Positions 1 through 12,774 of a stretch of DNA of 64,000 nucleotides are shown piece after piece (positions within the stretch are counted from its first letter, which is position 1; every line of letters begins with the position of its first letter). Source of the stretch: Turritopsis dohrnii (lineage: Eukaryota > Cnidaria > Hydrozoa > Anthoathecata > Oceaniidae); contig BQMF02000256.1 in the NCBI GenBank assembly GCA_027922465.2, forward strand, positions 558,001-622,000, written 5' to 3'. The translations under genes were made by a program, and so were the position numbers. The notes under the pieces are model-generated. The model was not told where the DNA came from. It saw nothing but the letters and a program-made list of their open reading frames with translations, and ran no database searches.

Positions 1-1934
1 ATCCATATCAAATATGTTCAACTGGGATGAAAATGATGATGATGACTTCACTACTCCAACTCCATTTGAATCAGGAACATACACTAATTCGCTGGTACAG
101 TTTTATTAATTAACCATATAGAGGCAAACTCACAGGCACACACACAAATAGTGACAACATTCTGAATATAAAGCTAGGGTTCTTAAGTTTGTGTATTTAG
201 AATGTCTAATTTTCTGATTGTTTATTTTTAGGTTCCTTCTGATGATGTTTATGTAACTTCAACTCCAAAACAACAAAATAAGAATGAGGTGTGTTTATAT
301 GTTTTTTTATGAAAATACTTTTTTGTTTTAACAATTGGATGTTCAAAATCGACTTTCATTTTTACTTGGACTTAAAGACATTTGCTATACAATCTCTTAG
401 TTGATTTCATTCTGAAACTTCTTATCATTTTATTATTCACAGGGACTTCTTATTGGACATTCGGAAGAGAGAATGACATTAAGGGCTGAAATGGAAGATC
501 AGTTTTTAAAATCACTACAATCAGATCAAATGAAGGAAGAGCAAAAGCGAATTGAAGATGCAAGACAAAAACATTTGCTTACCCTTATGAATGAGCGTAG
601 CAGTAGAGTTGTACCTGAGCCACCTGTAGATGAAGACCACGTGGTGTTAACTGTTCGACATTGTTCATTAGGCTCTAAAGTTCGCTTATTTAGAGCTGAT
701 AGGGAGTCTTTGTGCAGAACCCGAGTACTTTTGTATAAAAGACTTTTCATCTAATGTAATGTATCCCAATGATAAAGTTTCTTCTGGTGTTTACAAAGTA
801 ATAGAAATTGATTCACCAATGTCCTTATCCAAGGATGGGGAAATAGGCTTCTACGAGTTCTCACCATTGGGTGATAAGGAACCTGACCAACAAGATTCAA
901 ACTTGGACCGTTTAGAAACTAGACGAGTTGAATGTCAAGAAAAACTGACTAGAAATATTTTAGATGATGACATTTACCAAGTTAACAGACACAATATAGT
1001 AGAAGATCTATTGAAGGTCTATGATAAGCGAGTACTGAATAAATTCCTGTCCTTTAAGTTTCATGAAGAGGAAGCTGTGGGTGAAGGCGTAGCTAGAGAT
1101 GTTTACTCCACATTCTATAAGAAATTGCAAGAGTTTCATTGCGCTGGCATGTACAGTGTGGTTCCTACGTCTTTTCCGATGAATGTCGATGCTGGAAATT
1201 TAGGAGCAATCATCACACATGCTTTTGTGCAGCATAGAGTGTTTCCAGTTCACTTCTCTAAAGCATCTTTCGAATATCTTGTGACTGGTGATGTTCGCTC
1301 TGAGGTGCTAAGGGAAAGCTTCTTTGATTATGTCACCACAAAAGAAAAAGCAATTTTGAAGACAAATATTGATAAATGGAATGAAAATGGGAAGCAGGTG
1401 GTATGGGACATTTTAATGGACTGTGGAATTTCTTCTGTTCCAAATGCCAAGAACATTGGTGACTTAATTATGAGTGCTGCGAATTACGTGTTCATTGAAA
1501 AGCCACACTATCTATTAAAAAAAATCCAATTTGGACTTGGAAATTTTTGGAAAGGAATAACTGTAAAGGAAATCGATGCCTTGTATGGTTTTTACAAAGT
1601 GAACAATGAAAACGTTATGGATTGCTTTGATTTTTCCGCCGTATCATCACCATCGGAAGAGAAAGTGGAAAATTACTTTAAAAGATACTTAAGAAGTGCT
1701 TGTATCAATGATTTGTCGCTGCTTTTAGAATTTTGTTCGGGTGTAGCAGTAATTGACCATGATGATCGAATTAAGTTGGAATTTGTTAACCAAGACCCTC
1801 GCAACATGTCTATAGCTGCTAAGGCATGTTTCAAGATTTTATATCTTCCACGACAAGTAGAAACATTCAAACTATTTACTACTATTTGTAATATGATTTT
1901 ACATAATCCTTTGTGTTGGTCTATGTATGACTAA
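1..1934 (+). CDS. UBX-HECT ubiquitin-ligase-like protein, 3' part, with one frameshift
   Basis: Three exons are visible: 1-94 (the gene starts before the window), 232-288 and 443-1934. They have GT donors at 95 and 289, AG acceptors ending at 231 and 442, and all join in phase 0. Exon 3 first encodes a charged helix and then a UBX-like stretch (PEPPVDEDHVVLTVRH). The frame must shift by one between about 678 and 700 to continue into EPEYFCIKDF and the body of the protein. The body ends in a HECT C-lobe-like segment (CFKILYLPRQ) whose Cys matches the thioester cysteine position of HECT E3 ligases; stop at 1932-1934. The family is the invertebrate and fish 'G2/M-phase-specific E3 ligase-like' group, whose known members would transfer ubiquitin to substrates. 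The frameshift means either a pseudogene or an assembly error. The family assignment is fairly sure; activity is not. Confidence 0.72.
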
Positions 1935-2017
1935 TTTGCACTATACTGCTAACATTTTCACATTCTTTCACTTAAAGGATATGATGAGAGTGTTTTATTA
2001 ATTTTTCTGTTTCTGAT

Positions 2018-2265
2018 TATGTTCATTCATTTTAATATTATCACAGGCACAAAACTAGGATTGTAGCTATTTTGTCTTTTCTTTTGTTGTGACAATTATG
2101 TTCATTCATTTTAAAATTATCACAGGCACAAATACTGGGATAGTAGCAATTTTGTTTTTTCTTCTGTTGAGACAATTATGTTCATTCATTTTAATATTAT
2201 CACAGGCACAAATATTAGGATTGTAGCAATTTTGCCTTTTCTTCTGGTGTGGTTTTATTCTTATC
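2018..2265. repeat. ~80-bp tandem repeat, 3 copies plus a partial fourth
   Basis: The phrase ATGTTCATTCATTTTAA followed by ATTATCACAGGCACAAA recurs at about 2020, 2099 and 2179 (periods 79 and 80), with a broken fourth start near 2270. It lies in the 3' flank of the HECT-like gene. Confidence 0.85.
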
Positions 2266-2269
2266 ATTA

Positions 2270-3405
2270 TGTTCATATTTGTTTTATTCGCCTACTTTTT
2301 GTTATGTGATATTAAAGAGTTTTAAATCTACTAAATCGCCTGGATTCTTTTCTTCCTTACATCAATTCATTGACAAATGAATGTTGGACTGCGTTTTTAA
2401 ATTTAGACCATTTCAATTCCGAATGAACAAAATCCCCATTTGAACAAAAGCCTGCAAATATATCGGTCACTGAGAGACATGGACCTATCCATAAACTACG
2501 GCCCTGCAGCCTTTGCCTTCTTTCTCAAATTAGTACTTATTGTATAGTCAATCATGACTTCGTAAGTTAGTTTTCCCCGAGGTATCATTATCGATAAAAG
2601 ACTCAAACATTCTTGTCATCTAACAGGAAAATAAGGCGTAGGCTGCAATTGATGTGAAGTAGAGTTACAGCCAAACCTGTTTAGCCGGTTTGTTTTTGTC
2701 CTTGTGCTCGTTCAGTTTAGGCCGCATATGCATGACGTCACTCAACGTTATTTTTTTTCTGCTGCTCGCAAAAATTTGATGAATGAAATCGGACACTTTT
2801 TGTTAGAACCGGCCGAATCACGTCAACGTTATGGAGAGGCCAGGGGAAGCTTTTATGTGGTACGCGATGGGTAAATATTAGTTTACCATTAATCATTATA
2901 TTCATTTAATAACATTTAATTCTGGGTATATAAAAAAATCACTTAGTTACACGTTACACCTTCAAAATTTTCTCCTTGCATTCAATTTTAAATTATGCTC
3001 CACCGGCTGTGTACAGCCTGAAAAATGAAAATGGGTATGTGTGATATGTTACGATATGGAATATGTTACAAAGTAGATTACCAAATGTAAACTTCTTAAT
3101 AGATAAATTTTTACATGATCGATCAGGGATATGAAACTTCAGAATAAAAATAGGAATTAACCGTTTAACCTGTGAGTGATTGATTAAGTAAGAATAAAGT
3201 GTGGAGTGGGCTCAACAAAAATAAAACACTGTATTCTCAAAATGTTTACAATTTTTCAATTATCAAACATATAACGGAAAGAAACAATAACACAAAAAAA
3301 AGAAGAAATTTCATCCATATTATTCCTCCTTATCATTGTTGAGTCATGAATTGATGCACAATAATAATATCCAAAAATTGTTTTGAAGTTTATGTCACAA
3401 AGATC
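2270..3405. other. Intergenic, no gene seen
   Basis: AT-rich sequence between the HECT-like gene and the end of the integrase-core gene. No coding-like reading frame, RNA gene or clear repeat was recognised. Confidence 0.5.
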
Positions 3406-3409
3406 ATCA

Positions 3410-6153
3410 TTAGATGTTAGCAATAAAATCTTCAAGTTCCTTAAATAAACCCAATGCTTCCTGTGTTGTTTTTGGCATCCTGAGATTTTTCTCAACCATA
3501 ATTTTTATGGCCAATTTGACAAACTCTGGAGAGCAACCCAAGTCTTTCGGAGGAACGGAGCAAACATCTTTAGCCATAAAGATGTCTTGATTTGAGACTG
3601 GACATAAATAACTTTTTGTACCTGTAAGAAGTACAAAATTAAGAACTATCCAACATGTGAAACGAATTATTTTGTAAGTGAACCATTTGCGAGAGCTTAT
3701 GTAAAATGCAAATCTGTACATTACCTTGCGCTTCAGGGTACTCAAACAATAAATTTGGTTTCCCATTTGGGCATTCTTGATTTCTGTATGGCCGCATACG
3801 ATGGGAATTATGTACTATGCGAACATCATCCAGTTCCTTTGGAAGCAACTCCATGAAACAAAATTTTAAGCAGGATCTATACCAGAATGCAATTTTATTA
3901 AATCAGCATGATAACGAGATTAAAGAGGACTTTAATGTATAGATATCTTACTCATGTATTAGGTTAGAATCGATGAAGACGCCAGAATCACGGAGGTCCT
4001 AAAAATACAATAGATTTCTGCTACTAGGGCAGCGATCTCGATTTTTCCACATAGGAACATGTTCCTTGCCGCAAAAGTTAACAAAAGATATTGCGCTATT
4101 TCTGGGAGGGGCTATACATGGAATGTTATAGATCTTTCCAGAATTTCTGTTTATGATTGAGTTGTCACAGTTCATCCCGTTTTCATTATCATAATGACTT
4201 TCTTGGTAAATTGGAACAATAAGCGATAAAGTAATGAAATCAGTAAAAAATTTGATAATACGTTGCTTAAACAAAAGTTCGGGAAAGATCTGCTTGATTA
4301 AAGACTGATTAAACTAGAACCCGGTAAATTCGGTAGTGTAAAATAATGATAAAGGGGATATATCGGCAATTTTTTTTTCAGACTCTCTTTTGCTTCACAT
4401 GCTTAAACAAGTTTCACCTTGAAAAAATTAATCCATCTTTGGGAGAAATGTGATCGTAATTTACTCCACCAAGCCTCGATTCGCTAAAATGAAATGAAAT
4501 GAAATAGGAACTTGCAACGAATGATGCAACCAAACACGAACTAAATGGCTGTTCATAAAAATACCTGGTTTGCTGTTGATTTTCCAAATTGAAAGCTATG
4601 ATCTCCTGCAAATTGATCGGTGTCGTTTCTTCGAAAAAATCGTTGTGTAGCGGCTATGTTCAGATTCTCAGTTCCAAAATCACTTCTCACACGAGACGCT
4701 GTACCTAAAAAATTCACAAACAAACCAGGAAGAATAGAGGTATTATTCGCAATATATATATATATATTTTTTTGGGGGGGGGTAGATAAAATATTTCAAA
4801 CCTTTCAATTCAGATACGCACTCCAGAAAGTAGAAAGCAATAACAGCAGGATCATTGTTGGAACTTGCAACCTTTAACCACAAAATCTTTCTAGAATATC
4901 TAAATTTATTGGTAATAAAAAACAATGCACGAAGCAAATAAACCACTTCATTACTTCATTGAGGGTCAAAAATCGATGTATGCTAGCCCCTATGGCCAGT
5001 GCTACGACAGTACGACAATAGATATCTAACCCATCAATGCATCCATGTATACAAAATCCGAACGGCTTCAGTTTGTCGTAGCCATCTATGTGCCAGGTTT
5101 GGTTTGGTCCCTATATTAATGAATAAATTTTGCAGTTTGAACAGAAACTCACACCAGTCGAAGAAAGACACGAGTTAAGGAAATAGTCTTGCTGGGACTT
5201 TTCAGTTTTCTTAAGGAACCAGAATTTACGACATTTAACTATCCTGTATGTATAGCACTGAAATCTTATGGACTAACACCAAAATTACCATAATTATTAT
5301 ATGGGTGACAAATGTATTTACTATCAGAAAAAGTACCTTAGAAATATATTTGCGACGGCGAAATCTACGCAACTGCCTCGATTCTACACCATCTGGATCA
5401 ATAATCTTCATTAACATCCTTGTAGTTTCTCTAAAATAACGTATATCCATGATTTTGCTTAAGACATTTGTAATACAATGAAATGAAAAAGACGTCATAT
5501 AACCTAAAGGGCTGGTAAAATACCTGCTGGCATAAACTCCATGAATTGTGCGTAGTCTTTGCTGCATAACTCGGTAGCCAACGTTGCTACCTCCCCCAGA
5601 CAATTCACTCTAAACATTATAACTTAGAGTAACTATATTTTCAACGATTAGATTATTTACAATCCCTTACAAGTCCTTTTAGCTAGCTCATTTTCTGTAT
5701 CATTACTAACATTCACAACATCACAAAATAATTTGGTCAGTGTCTAAGATCAAAGTCCATGTTGTGGACGGCTAGTCTTCACTGCTTACCTTAACTGTAC
5801 TCACAACACTTAAAAATGAGGTTCCAGGATTTCTTCTGCGAAGATTATAATGCGCCAATATTCTACAGAGTTGTCGTTGACTCAATTTAAAGAATAATTT
5901 TAAGAAATAATGAAAGTGTAACGAATACTAGAGTTTATTGAAAGTATTTACTTACCTGATACTTATTCCATGACTGCCAAACAAACATCCTCTAATCTCC
6001 TTGTTTGTATAACCAAGCTGGTAATAGTTACTTATGAGGTGATTTCCTGTTAAACCATTAAGGAAAGCGGTCGTAAATCCTAATATAGATACAAATACAA
6101 CACAGATTATAAAAGAATTAAAGGAAAAGGATACGAGTTGCTTCGTTCACCAT
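3410..6153 (-). CDS. Integrase-core (DDE) protein, 12-exon gene, apparently intact
   Basis: Read on the minus strand, the exons are 6153-6135, 6079-5956, 5880-5790, 5609-5524, 5430-5337, 5110-5031, 4899-4802, 4704-4565, 4483-4418, 3998-3952, 3876-3725 and 3621-3410. Every junction is GT-AG and in phase, and the total is 1209 nt (402 residues plus stop). The product starts with a helix-turn-helix-like region, then has a retroviral-integrase-like core: Asp in WHIDGYDKL (exon 6), Asp in RSDFGTEN (exon 8) and Glu in RIEAWWS (exon 9). The C-terminal part carries [12 protein letters not shown]. This is the integrase-core family common as uncharacterised genes in fish and invertebrates. Members are transposon-derived; activity and role here are unknown. 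The first 19-nt exon is the weakest call. Introns, open frame and complete triad argue for a retained host gene rather than a dead transposon copy. Confidence 0.82.
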
Positions 6154-6202
6154 GATGAATGTTGATGTTTATAATTTAAATTGAATTCAGTGAATCGATA
6201 TA

Positions 6203-7777
6203 TGTGACCGTCCAGGGGATTTTGATAACAAACGATAAAACGTTATATAGTTATAATAACGTTATTATTTTAAGTAATAACGTTACTTTATAACGTTATA
6301 TCGTTATGCATAACGATATAACGTTATATCGTTGTTATAAAGTAACGTTACTGTAACGATAACGATAACGATACAACGTAACAACATAACGATAAAATGT
6401 TATACGGTTATGAAAACCTTTTCTTGTAGTTCTCACAAAAGTAATTATCATGAAATTTTTTTCAGATGTTTCAGCTTACAGCCACTTCCATATAAACTTA
6501 ATAAAAATGAGGACACTGCCTCTCCATTTCCGAAATAAACAATGAATTCGTACTCCGGTAAATTTAATATACCATGGGTTGTTTTTCAGGAATTGCCTTA
6601 CAGTTCTAACTCTCTTTGTGGTAGCTGTGAAGGTGTGTTTTGAATTTCAGGGAACGATGTATTATCTTTTATTTCCAATGCTTACAAACAAAACACAAAT
6701 AGTCCAAGGATAACTATAATAAAACCAAAACGTGATTTCAGCCAAAGCATCAGAGAATTCAAATCGAATGTTTACATACATGAACAGAGTGTGTTCGAAT
6801 GTTTTTAAAATGAAGATGCAATGCAATGCAAATAAAAGATCTTCCTAATGTTTTTCTCATGGGTAGAATGAAGCCAAATTTAAATATTTAAGAAATTTCC
6901 CATTAAGAGTGTGTATGCGGCCCTCGAAGATCTTTATTAATGCTATTGAAGTAAGGTCTTCAAAAGGTTTCACGAAGAAAATCTCTGCTGAAAACTTTCT
7001 CTAAGTGAAAATTAATCTTTTTGAAAATAAAACGTTTTCCCGAAGGTATTGCAATAGCAATTCTGTCGAACAACTTAAAATAGCATTATAGCAGACGGTT
7101 TCTATTAGTTGTAGTTTTTTAAATACATATTGTATCTTTTAACTGTAAATGAATGAGAACCAGGTAATCAGTTCATGCAAATAGGCGAAAAGAAATAGAT
7201 GTTATGTTAGTATGAAAGTAAAACACAACTTGAGAAAATTTTGAAAATAGAAAAATGAGTTTTTATTGAACAGAATGAACGTTTTTGGGGTTTATACTGT
7301 GATCAATACACAAAAAAGAACCTCCTGCATTTACTATGGCATCCACATCCTAAGTTGTTACATCTTTTACAAGCGATATTTTTTGTCGTGATTTAAAATA
7401 AGAAAAATTATTATTCAAAGAACGAAAAACTCTCTCTTATTACTTATTAGATTATTTATTCTTTGAAACATAAACGGCATAGTTTTAAAGTGCGATTGCT
7501 GTTGTTGCCTGTCGTGTGCTTTATAATAAACAGGAGGCGAATTTATTTGTTGTTATAACTATAAAACGATAAAACGTTATAACGTTACTGATAGAAGAAT
7601 ATAACGTTACCAAAACGATATTATCGTTTCAGTGATAACGTTATAACGTTACTTGAGTATCGTATTAACGTTACATAAGAACGATAAATATCGTTATTTC
7701 TTTTGTTCTTTTTAACCATAAAACGTTATTTATATAACGTTTTATCGTTTGTTATCAAAATCCCCTGGACGGTCACA
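6203..7777. mobile_element. Non-autonomous TIR transposon, TA target duplication, AACGTT-rich
   Basis: The ends are inverted repeats of about 47 bp beginning TGTGACCGTCCAGGGG, flanked by TA at 6201-6202 and 7778-7779. Both subterminal zones (about 6236-6400 and 7560-7750) are packed with the palindromes AACGTT and ATAACGTTAT. The middle has no coding-like frame. A 2-bp TA duplication fits Tc1/mariner-type elements, but no transposase is present, so the superfamily is an inference. The left end lies about 50 bp upstream of the start codon proposed for the integrase-core gene. Confidence 0.88.
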
Positions 7778-7814
7778 TATTCTCTTAGGTATATCCATTA
7801 GGCATTATAGCCTG

Positions 7815-8135
7815 GAGTTAGTATTCTAACCTCGAGTTACAAGTTCTAACCTCGAGTTAGAAGTTCTAACCACGAGTTAGTATTCTAACCTCGAGTTAGT
7901 ATTATAACCTCGACTTAGAAGTTCTAACCTAGAGTTAGAAGTTCTAACCTCGACTTAGTATTCTAACCTCGAGTTAGTATTCTAACCTAGAGTTAGAAGT
8001 TCTAACCTCGAGTTAGAAGTTCTAACCTCGAGTTAGTATTCTAACCTCGAGTTAGTATTCTAACCTCGAGTTAGAAGTTCTAACCTAGAGTTAGAAGTTC
8101 TAACCTCGACTTAGTATTCTAACCTCGAGTTATAA
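7815..8135. repeat. 20-bp near-palindromic satellite, about 16 copies
   Basis: The unit alternates AGAAGTTCTAACCTCG and AGTATTCTAACCTCG, with a CTCGAG core between TTCTAAC and GTTAGAA. Each unit is nearly its own reverse complement. A few copies read CTAGAG or CTCGAC. The array begins about 40 bp after the TIR element. Confidence 0.92.
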
Positions 8136-8879
8136 CTTAATTTTAAAATTGACATGGCACATATGAGCCACCGTACTTTATATATATCTTGAATATAAAA
8201 ACAAACATGACAGGCAAACTTTTCCAAAAACTGCTGTTATTGGGTAAAATAAAATAATCTCAAGTATCTTAATCAAAGTGAAATGTCTAAACTTTGTCTA
8301 AACTAAACTTTGCATCCCTCATTTTAAGAAATTCATCTTTTCGTACAACTTCAAAGTTCTGAATGGAAAGAAACATTTCATGCGTTCGAAAATTTGTTCT
8401 AAAATTTTGGCAATGTCATTGTGGATGGTTTCTACTTATTGGTAGTGAGTTATTAGTCAGGGCACTAGGGTCATTTTTTTATTGGAAAACGTGTGGACCT
8501 TCTAAATTTTGTTCAGATCGATAAAACAACTTATTTCGAGTAGGAAAATCTTTACCGGCGATTTTAAAATTACTGAAGGGCGTGGCAGTAGCTAATTTTA
8601 GCTTTTGATGACGTCACAGGTAAAGCAAAAAAATTTTTTTAGCGAAATTAATTTTTTTTAACACCAATCAATAGCTAATTAAATACCGATCAAAATTTAC
8701 AATTACATCATACAGTAATAATCAATATTTCAAGAGATATAGGTCATTAAATGGTCATAACTTAAATATACGTTTGGTGCTATAAGACGTTCTTTAGCTT
8801 ATGAAAAATCGATTTAAAACGTTTTTCTTAAAGGACAATGAAGTTGTTTGATCAATAACCAATGTTTCAGCTAAGCAAA

Positions 8880-8917
8880 TTAATAAATATTAATAAATAT
8901 TAATAAATATTAATAAG
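8880..8917. repeat. TAATAAATAT microsatellite at the 3' end of a coding exon
   Basis: About four copies of a 10-bp TAATAAATAT unit. They overlap the last codons and the stop codon of the minus-strand gene that ends at 8900. Confidence 0.8.
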
Positions 8918-11370
8918 ATCGCATTCGTCACCATCCACGTCAGTTTCTTCATCACTCGAAGCGTCTTCACCACCATCATAAAAAAAGTCATCTTCTGTTG
9001 TTCTGTTTTCGCAGATTTGAGTGCAACCACATAGATCAGTGCATTTGAGTCCGTGTGACTTACATGCACAAATACGGTTCTTGCAACCTGACTTCTTGCA
9101 AGAGCAAAAGACTAAATTTATCACATCATCGGGTGCAGGAGGCAAAAGGATCCACTGAACCTGCAATTTTCCTTGTTCGACTATCCACCCATAAGTCTTT
9201 TCAACTGCTGGAACATTTGGGTTAAGCAGCAATGCCTTTTTAGCAACTGCAGTAGCATACGAAACTCGCTTGCAGTGGCACAACAAGGCATCCTCGGTTG
9301 GCGGAAGTTGTTGAGGTTCAGGAGTTCTTTTTGTTGAACAAAACTTCAAATATCTGGCTTCATTGACAGAGTCCACATTAACTCCATAAAGCGTACAAAC
9401 AAACTTATTAATAGAGGAGAACAGACACATGTTGAATGTGAACGAATTGCCAAGTCTCTTAAAAGTCCGGATTAACTCGTTGCTCTCTTTCATCTTTTTA
9501 AATGCTTTTGACTTTCCTATACCATAGAAGGCACTGGTATAATCAGTTCCAGTAAAACAGTGGAAAGCTGGAAGAGCAAGACTGCAATCCATTCCAAGAT
9601 TGGTCGTAATATTTTCAATTTTGAGGGTCCGTTTTTTCGCTCCGGAACCAACTTTTAAGAACAGCTTAATGGTCAGCTGAACTTGGAAATAAACTGCATA
9701 GGCCACGATGTCAGTATCCACGGTTTCAATGACAGCGGATGGTTGATTTTGAGACGAAGAGTGCTGGTCTTGAGCATGTTTTGCACACAAAAACACTTTA
9801 GTATCAGCTTCCTCTTGTGTAGTTTCTAAACCTGGGACAAATTCACAGACAACCTATTGATGAAAAAATAGATATTATCACCTATATACAGTTAATTGAT
9901 TTTTGCAAATTTAAAAGTTTGAAAGTCGGCCACGTAATAAATGCCTGATGTGTAACTTTAATACTACAATTACCTCTTAATACCATTTATTACCATTGCA
10001 AGTAATTCTGTAGAATGATGATTTGTTGTTTATGTACAGGGTTTTTCCACATAGCTCTTCGAGGAAACGATTCTCATCTGTCCAGTCTTTCAGTAAGAAT
10101 GAAATAAGCTCTTCTTTGTTTCTGGGATCGCGCAAATACTTCATCCACTGCTTAGGACGCGGTTGATCTCTTCTTTGGATTTGAATTCGTATGCTTCCAG
10201 TTTCTGAACGTTTCGCTCTTTCAAAAGATTTGATCGAACCTTCTAAGTACTGGTCGGTCACAAAATAGCTGATATTTTCTTTTGTAACTTTCTTTAAAAG
10301 AAAGGATGAAACGTCTCCAAATGTTGGCAGGTTTTGTTTTTGTAGCTTTTGAAGTAAAACCATCCCGTCATATATCCAAACACTTCTGGCTGGAGGATTT
10401 GTCGTTGTTTTCCCAATTTCTGATTCTAACTCACCTGTATTTGTGAAAACAAATGAAAATATTTCATTAATCTGCAAAAAAAATTAATGAGGAACAAATT
10501 TTGTCACATAATTTGGATCAAATATTACATACCGAGAAGTTTTGATTTTTGAGTTTTCACTTAACTACCGTCTGGCAAACCCAATGACCACGGGATTGGG
10601 CCATGGGAATAGCACAAGATCTGTTTCAAACTTAATCCACCCCGTGTTTGTGCAATCGTCATGAGCCTTGCGAACATGCTTCTTTCAGCTGCAATAATAA
10701 CCGATTTGTCTTTGATCTTCACCGATTTCTTAACACTCATCGAGCCAAAAGTACTGAGTTTCGTCAATTTTCGCGTAAAAATCAATCTTTTTCGATGATG
10801 TAGCTTGAGCATCAGTAGATGATGAAGAGTCGTCATGAATGTCAGAAGGATCTTCGGATGACGTAGCTGGTGTGCCGGATAACGGAGCAGTCGTGGTTTT
10901 CAAACGATAAACACAGAAATGTTTCAATGCAGATTCACCTAATGATTGAGCATTGAGTAAGTCTGACTTTACTTTTTCAGTAGCTTCGATTCCAGAACAG
11001 ATATTGATCAGACTTTTTTTTCTTCGAAAGGATTTCCCCAATTGTTGAGGATTTCATATGCCCTCGCAGCTGATTGGTTATTGAAAAGAATTCTGGATTT
11101 CCCAAGATCTTTTGGTATCGACTTCTGTTTGGTTAAAACCAAATCATTCCTTGTGATGGAGATACATTGAGCAACAGTGTGGCTTGTCAGGACCCATCTT
11201 TGAACTGTCCCATCTGAAGTACTGTAACCAGTTATCCCTTTGTCAGCTTCCGCAGTTTTAAATTGTTGCTGTAGTGGTGAATATGGTGAATAAAACAGTC
11301 TTCTTTTTTAGCAGTTTTGTTTAGCTTGCTCTCAATAGACAACCTTTGTTTTCTTTTCATTGCAAATTAC
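8900..11370 (-). pseudogene. FEN1/XPG-like PIN-domain protein with C-terminal CXC cysteine cluster, decayed
   Basis: Coding-like text runs on the minus strand from a possible ATG near 11360 to the stop at 8900. In order it shows QRWVLTSHT (about 11190); MFARLMTIAQT and HGPIPWSL (about 10600-10680); an exon about 10471-9977 with IYDGMVLLQKL; and a last exon 9853-8900. The last exon has EEADT, DTD and GTDYTSAFYGIGKSKAF, matching the acidic and helix-hairpin-helix motifs of FEN1/XPG nucleases. It then has a cysteine pattern C-x-C-x4-C-x4-C-x-C-x6-C-x3-C-x-C like tesmin/TSO1 CXC domains. The family is a widespread uncharacterised one in invertebrates. Frames break at an A8 run near 10997-11004 and near 10760. 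A TAA at 10561-10563 interrupts further family-like text, and two intron phases do not match. A nuclease role is inferred only. Confidence 0.68.
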
Positions 11371-12774
11371 AATAAATGATTACAATAAATACCATCTACA
11401 AATTTCATCATACACACGTTTTTCATAACTTCGTTTGTTTACAAAATTAATTCTCCTGCTTCTACATTCGATCTTACGCGTTATATTCTGACAGGGGGTT
11501 GGTACTTTTTTTAGTTTTCCTTTTATACGCTTTTGCAATCAATTATTTCGCAATCTATCAAATAATATTAAACAATAAAAAAAGTTCGTTTTAATTTTAA
11601 TCAAAATAAATAAATACTGAAAATTACTTAAATCCTTGAATTTTTAAATATAAGTTAAACCCCCTGTTTTGTTTTGTCGAGATTTTTATGACATTCGAAA
11701 GATTTAATTTATGCGTGATAAAAAGAACGTGGAAGGCAACATGTCGGATGAAAAGTCAGTTGGAGCTTGAACAAATTTGATGCATTGATTTTTTATTATT
11801 CCTGGCTTCTTCAGTGTTTTTAAGACATCCAGTAAATTGATATTTGTTTATTGAATCCTAGTGAATCCAACTATTCAGCTTTTAGAAGGTCCGCAAAACA
11901 TTGTTTGTTTTGCATTTTTTTGTGACCGTAGCTCCCTGACTATATTAATCAGAAATGATTACTACAGATAAATTTGTAATGAATTACTGATTAATTTACT
12001 AGAAATTATAACTTGTTATGATTTTCCCCCTCAAAAAGGATTCTCATCACATGAGAAACAATGATGAGAAACAATGTAAACAAATGTAATAATAGGCAGT
12101 CCTGTTACATTATTGTTAGTTTTATTATTGTAATTACAAATTTGAGTTTGAAAACCTTTGAAAGTAAATAAAGTAAAACAAGGAAACCTTTCCTTACAGT
12201 TGTTACAAAGTTTCTCTTAAAGAAGATAATTTCTACAAAACGTTCATTGACTTACCTTGCAGTATCAGATGTCTTCATTTTCACGTTAATCAGCCAATTT
12301 ACTTTCATATTAAAAAAATTTTTAGGTCTTTGAATTTATCATTTTCTGAAAGTTAAATGATTTGGATTTTTAATAACATATAGCTTTTTCTGCGAAAAAC
12401 TCATTTGATATCGATTTTTAACTGTTTTCCACGTACACTAGCAGCTAACCCAGCAAAAATGTGTCTTTTTGATTCACACATTAAACGTTATCCAGTTGAA
12501 GAATCATGTTGTTCTAAACTGTTTTCTTCTCCACAAAGGATGAGCAATCGATTCCAATCGGTCAGCGTGGTTACATCACGTTAAAAAGTAGTAAAAATTC
12601 ATCTGTTTTCATGCCCATGAACGTGACATGAACGAAGCCATTCTCAATACTTATAAAAACGGCTGAAAGTAAAGTCTCAACTGCGCATGCGTATAATAAT
12701 ATTCCGCAAGCGAACGGACGTGTAGTCGAGATGGACTAGGTACGAAGACTTTATTCGGAACAGATTACACTGAA
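11371..12774. other. Non-coding, nothing recognised
   Basis: AT-rich stretch with no coding-like frame longer than chance and no inverted ends that I could pair. Confidence 0.5.
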
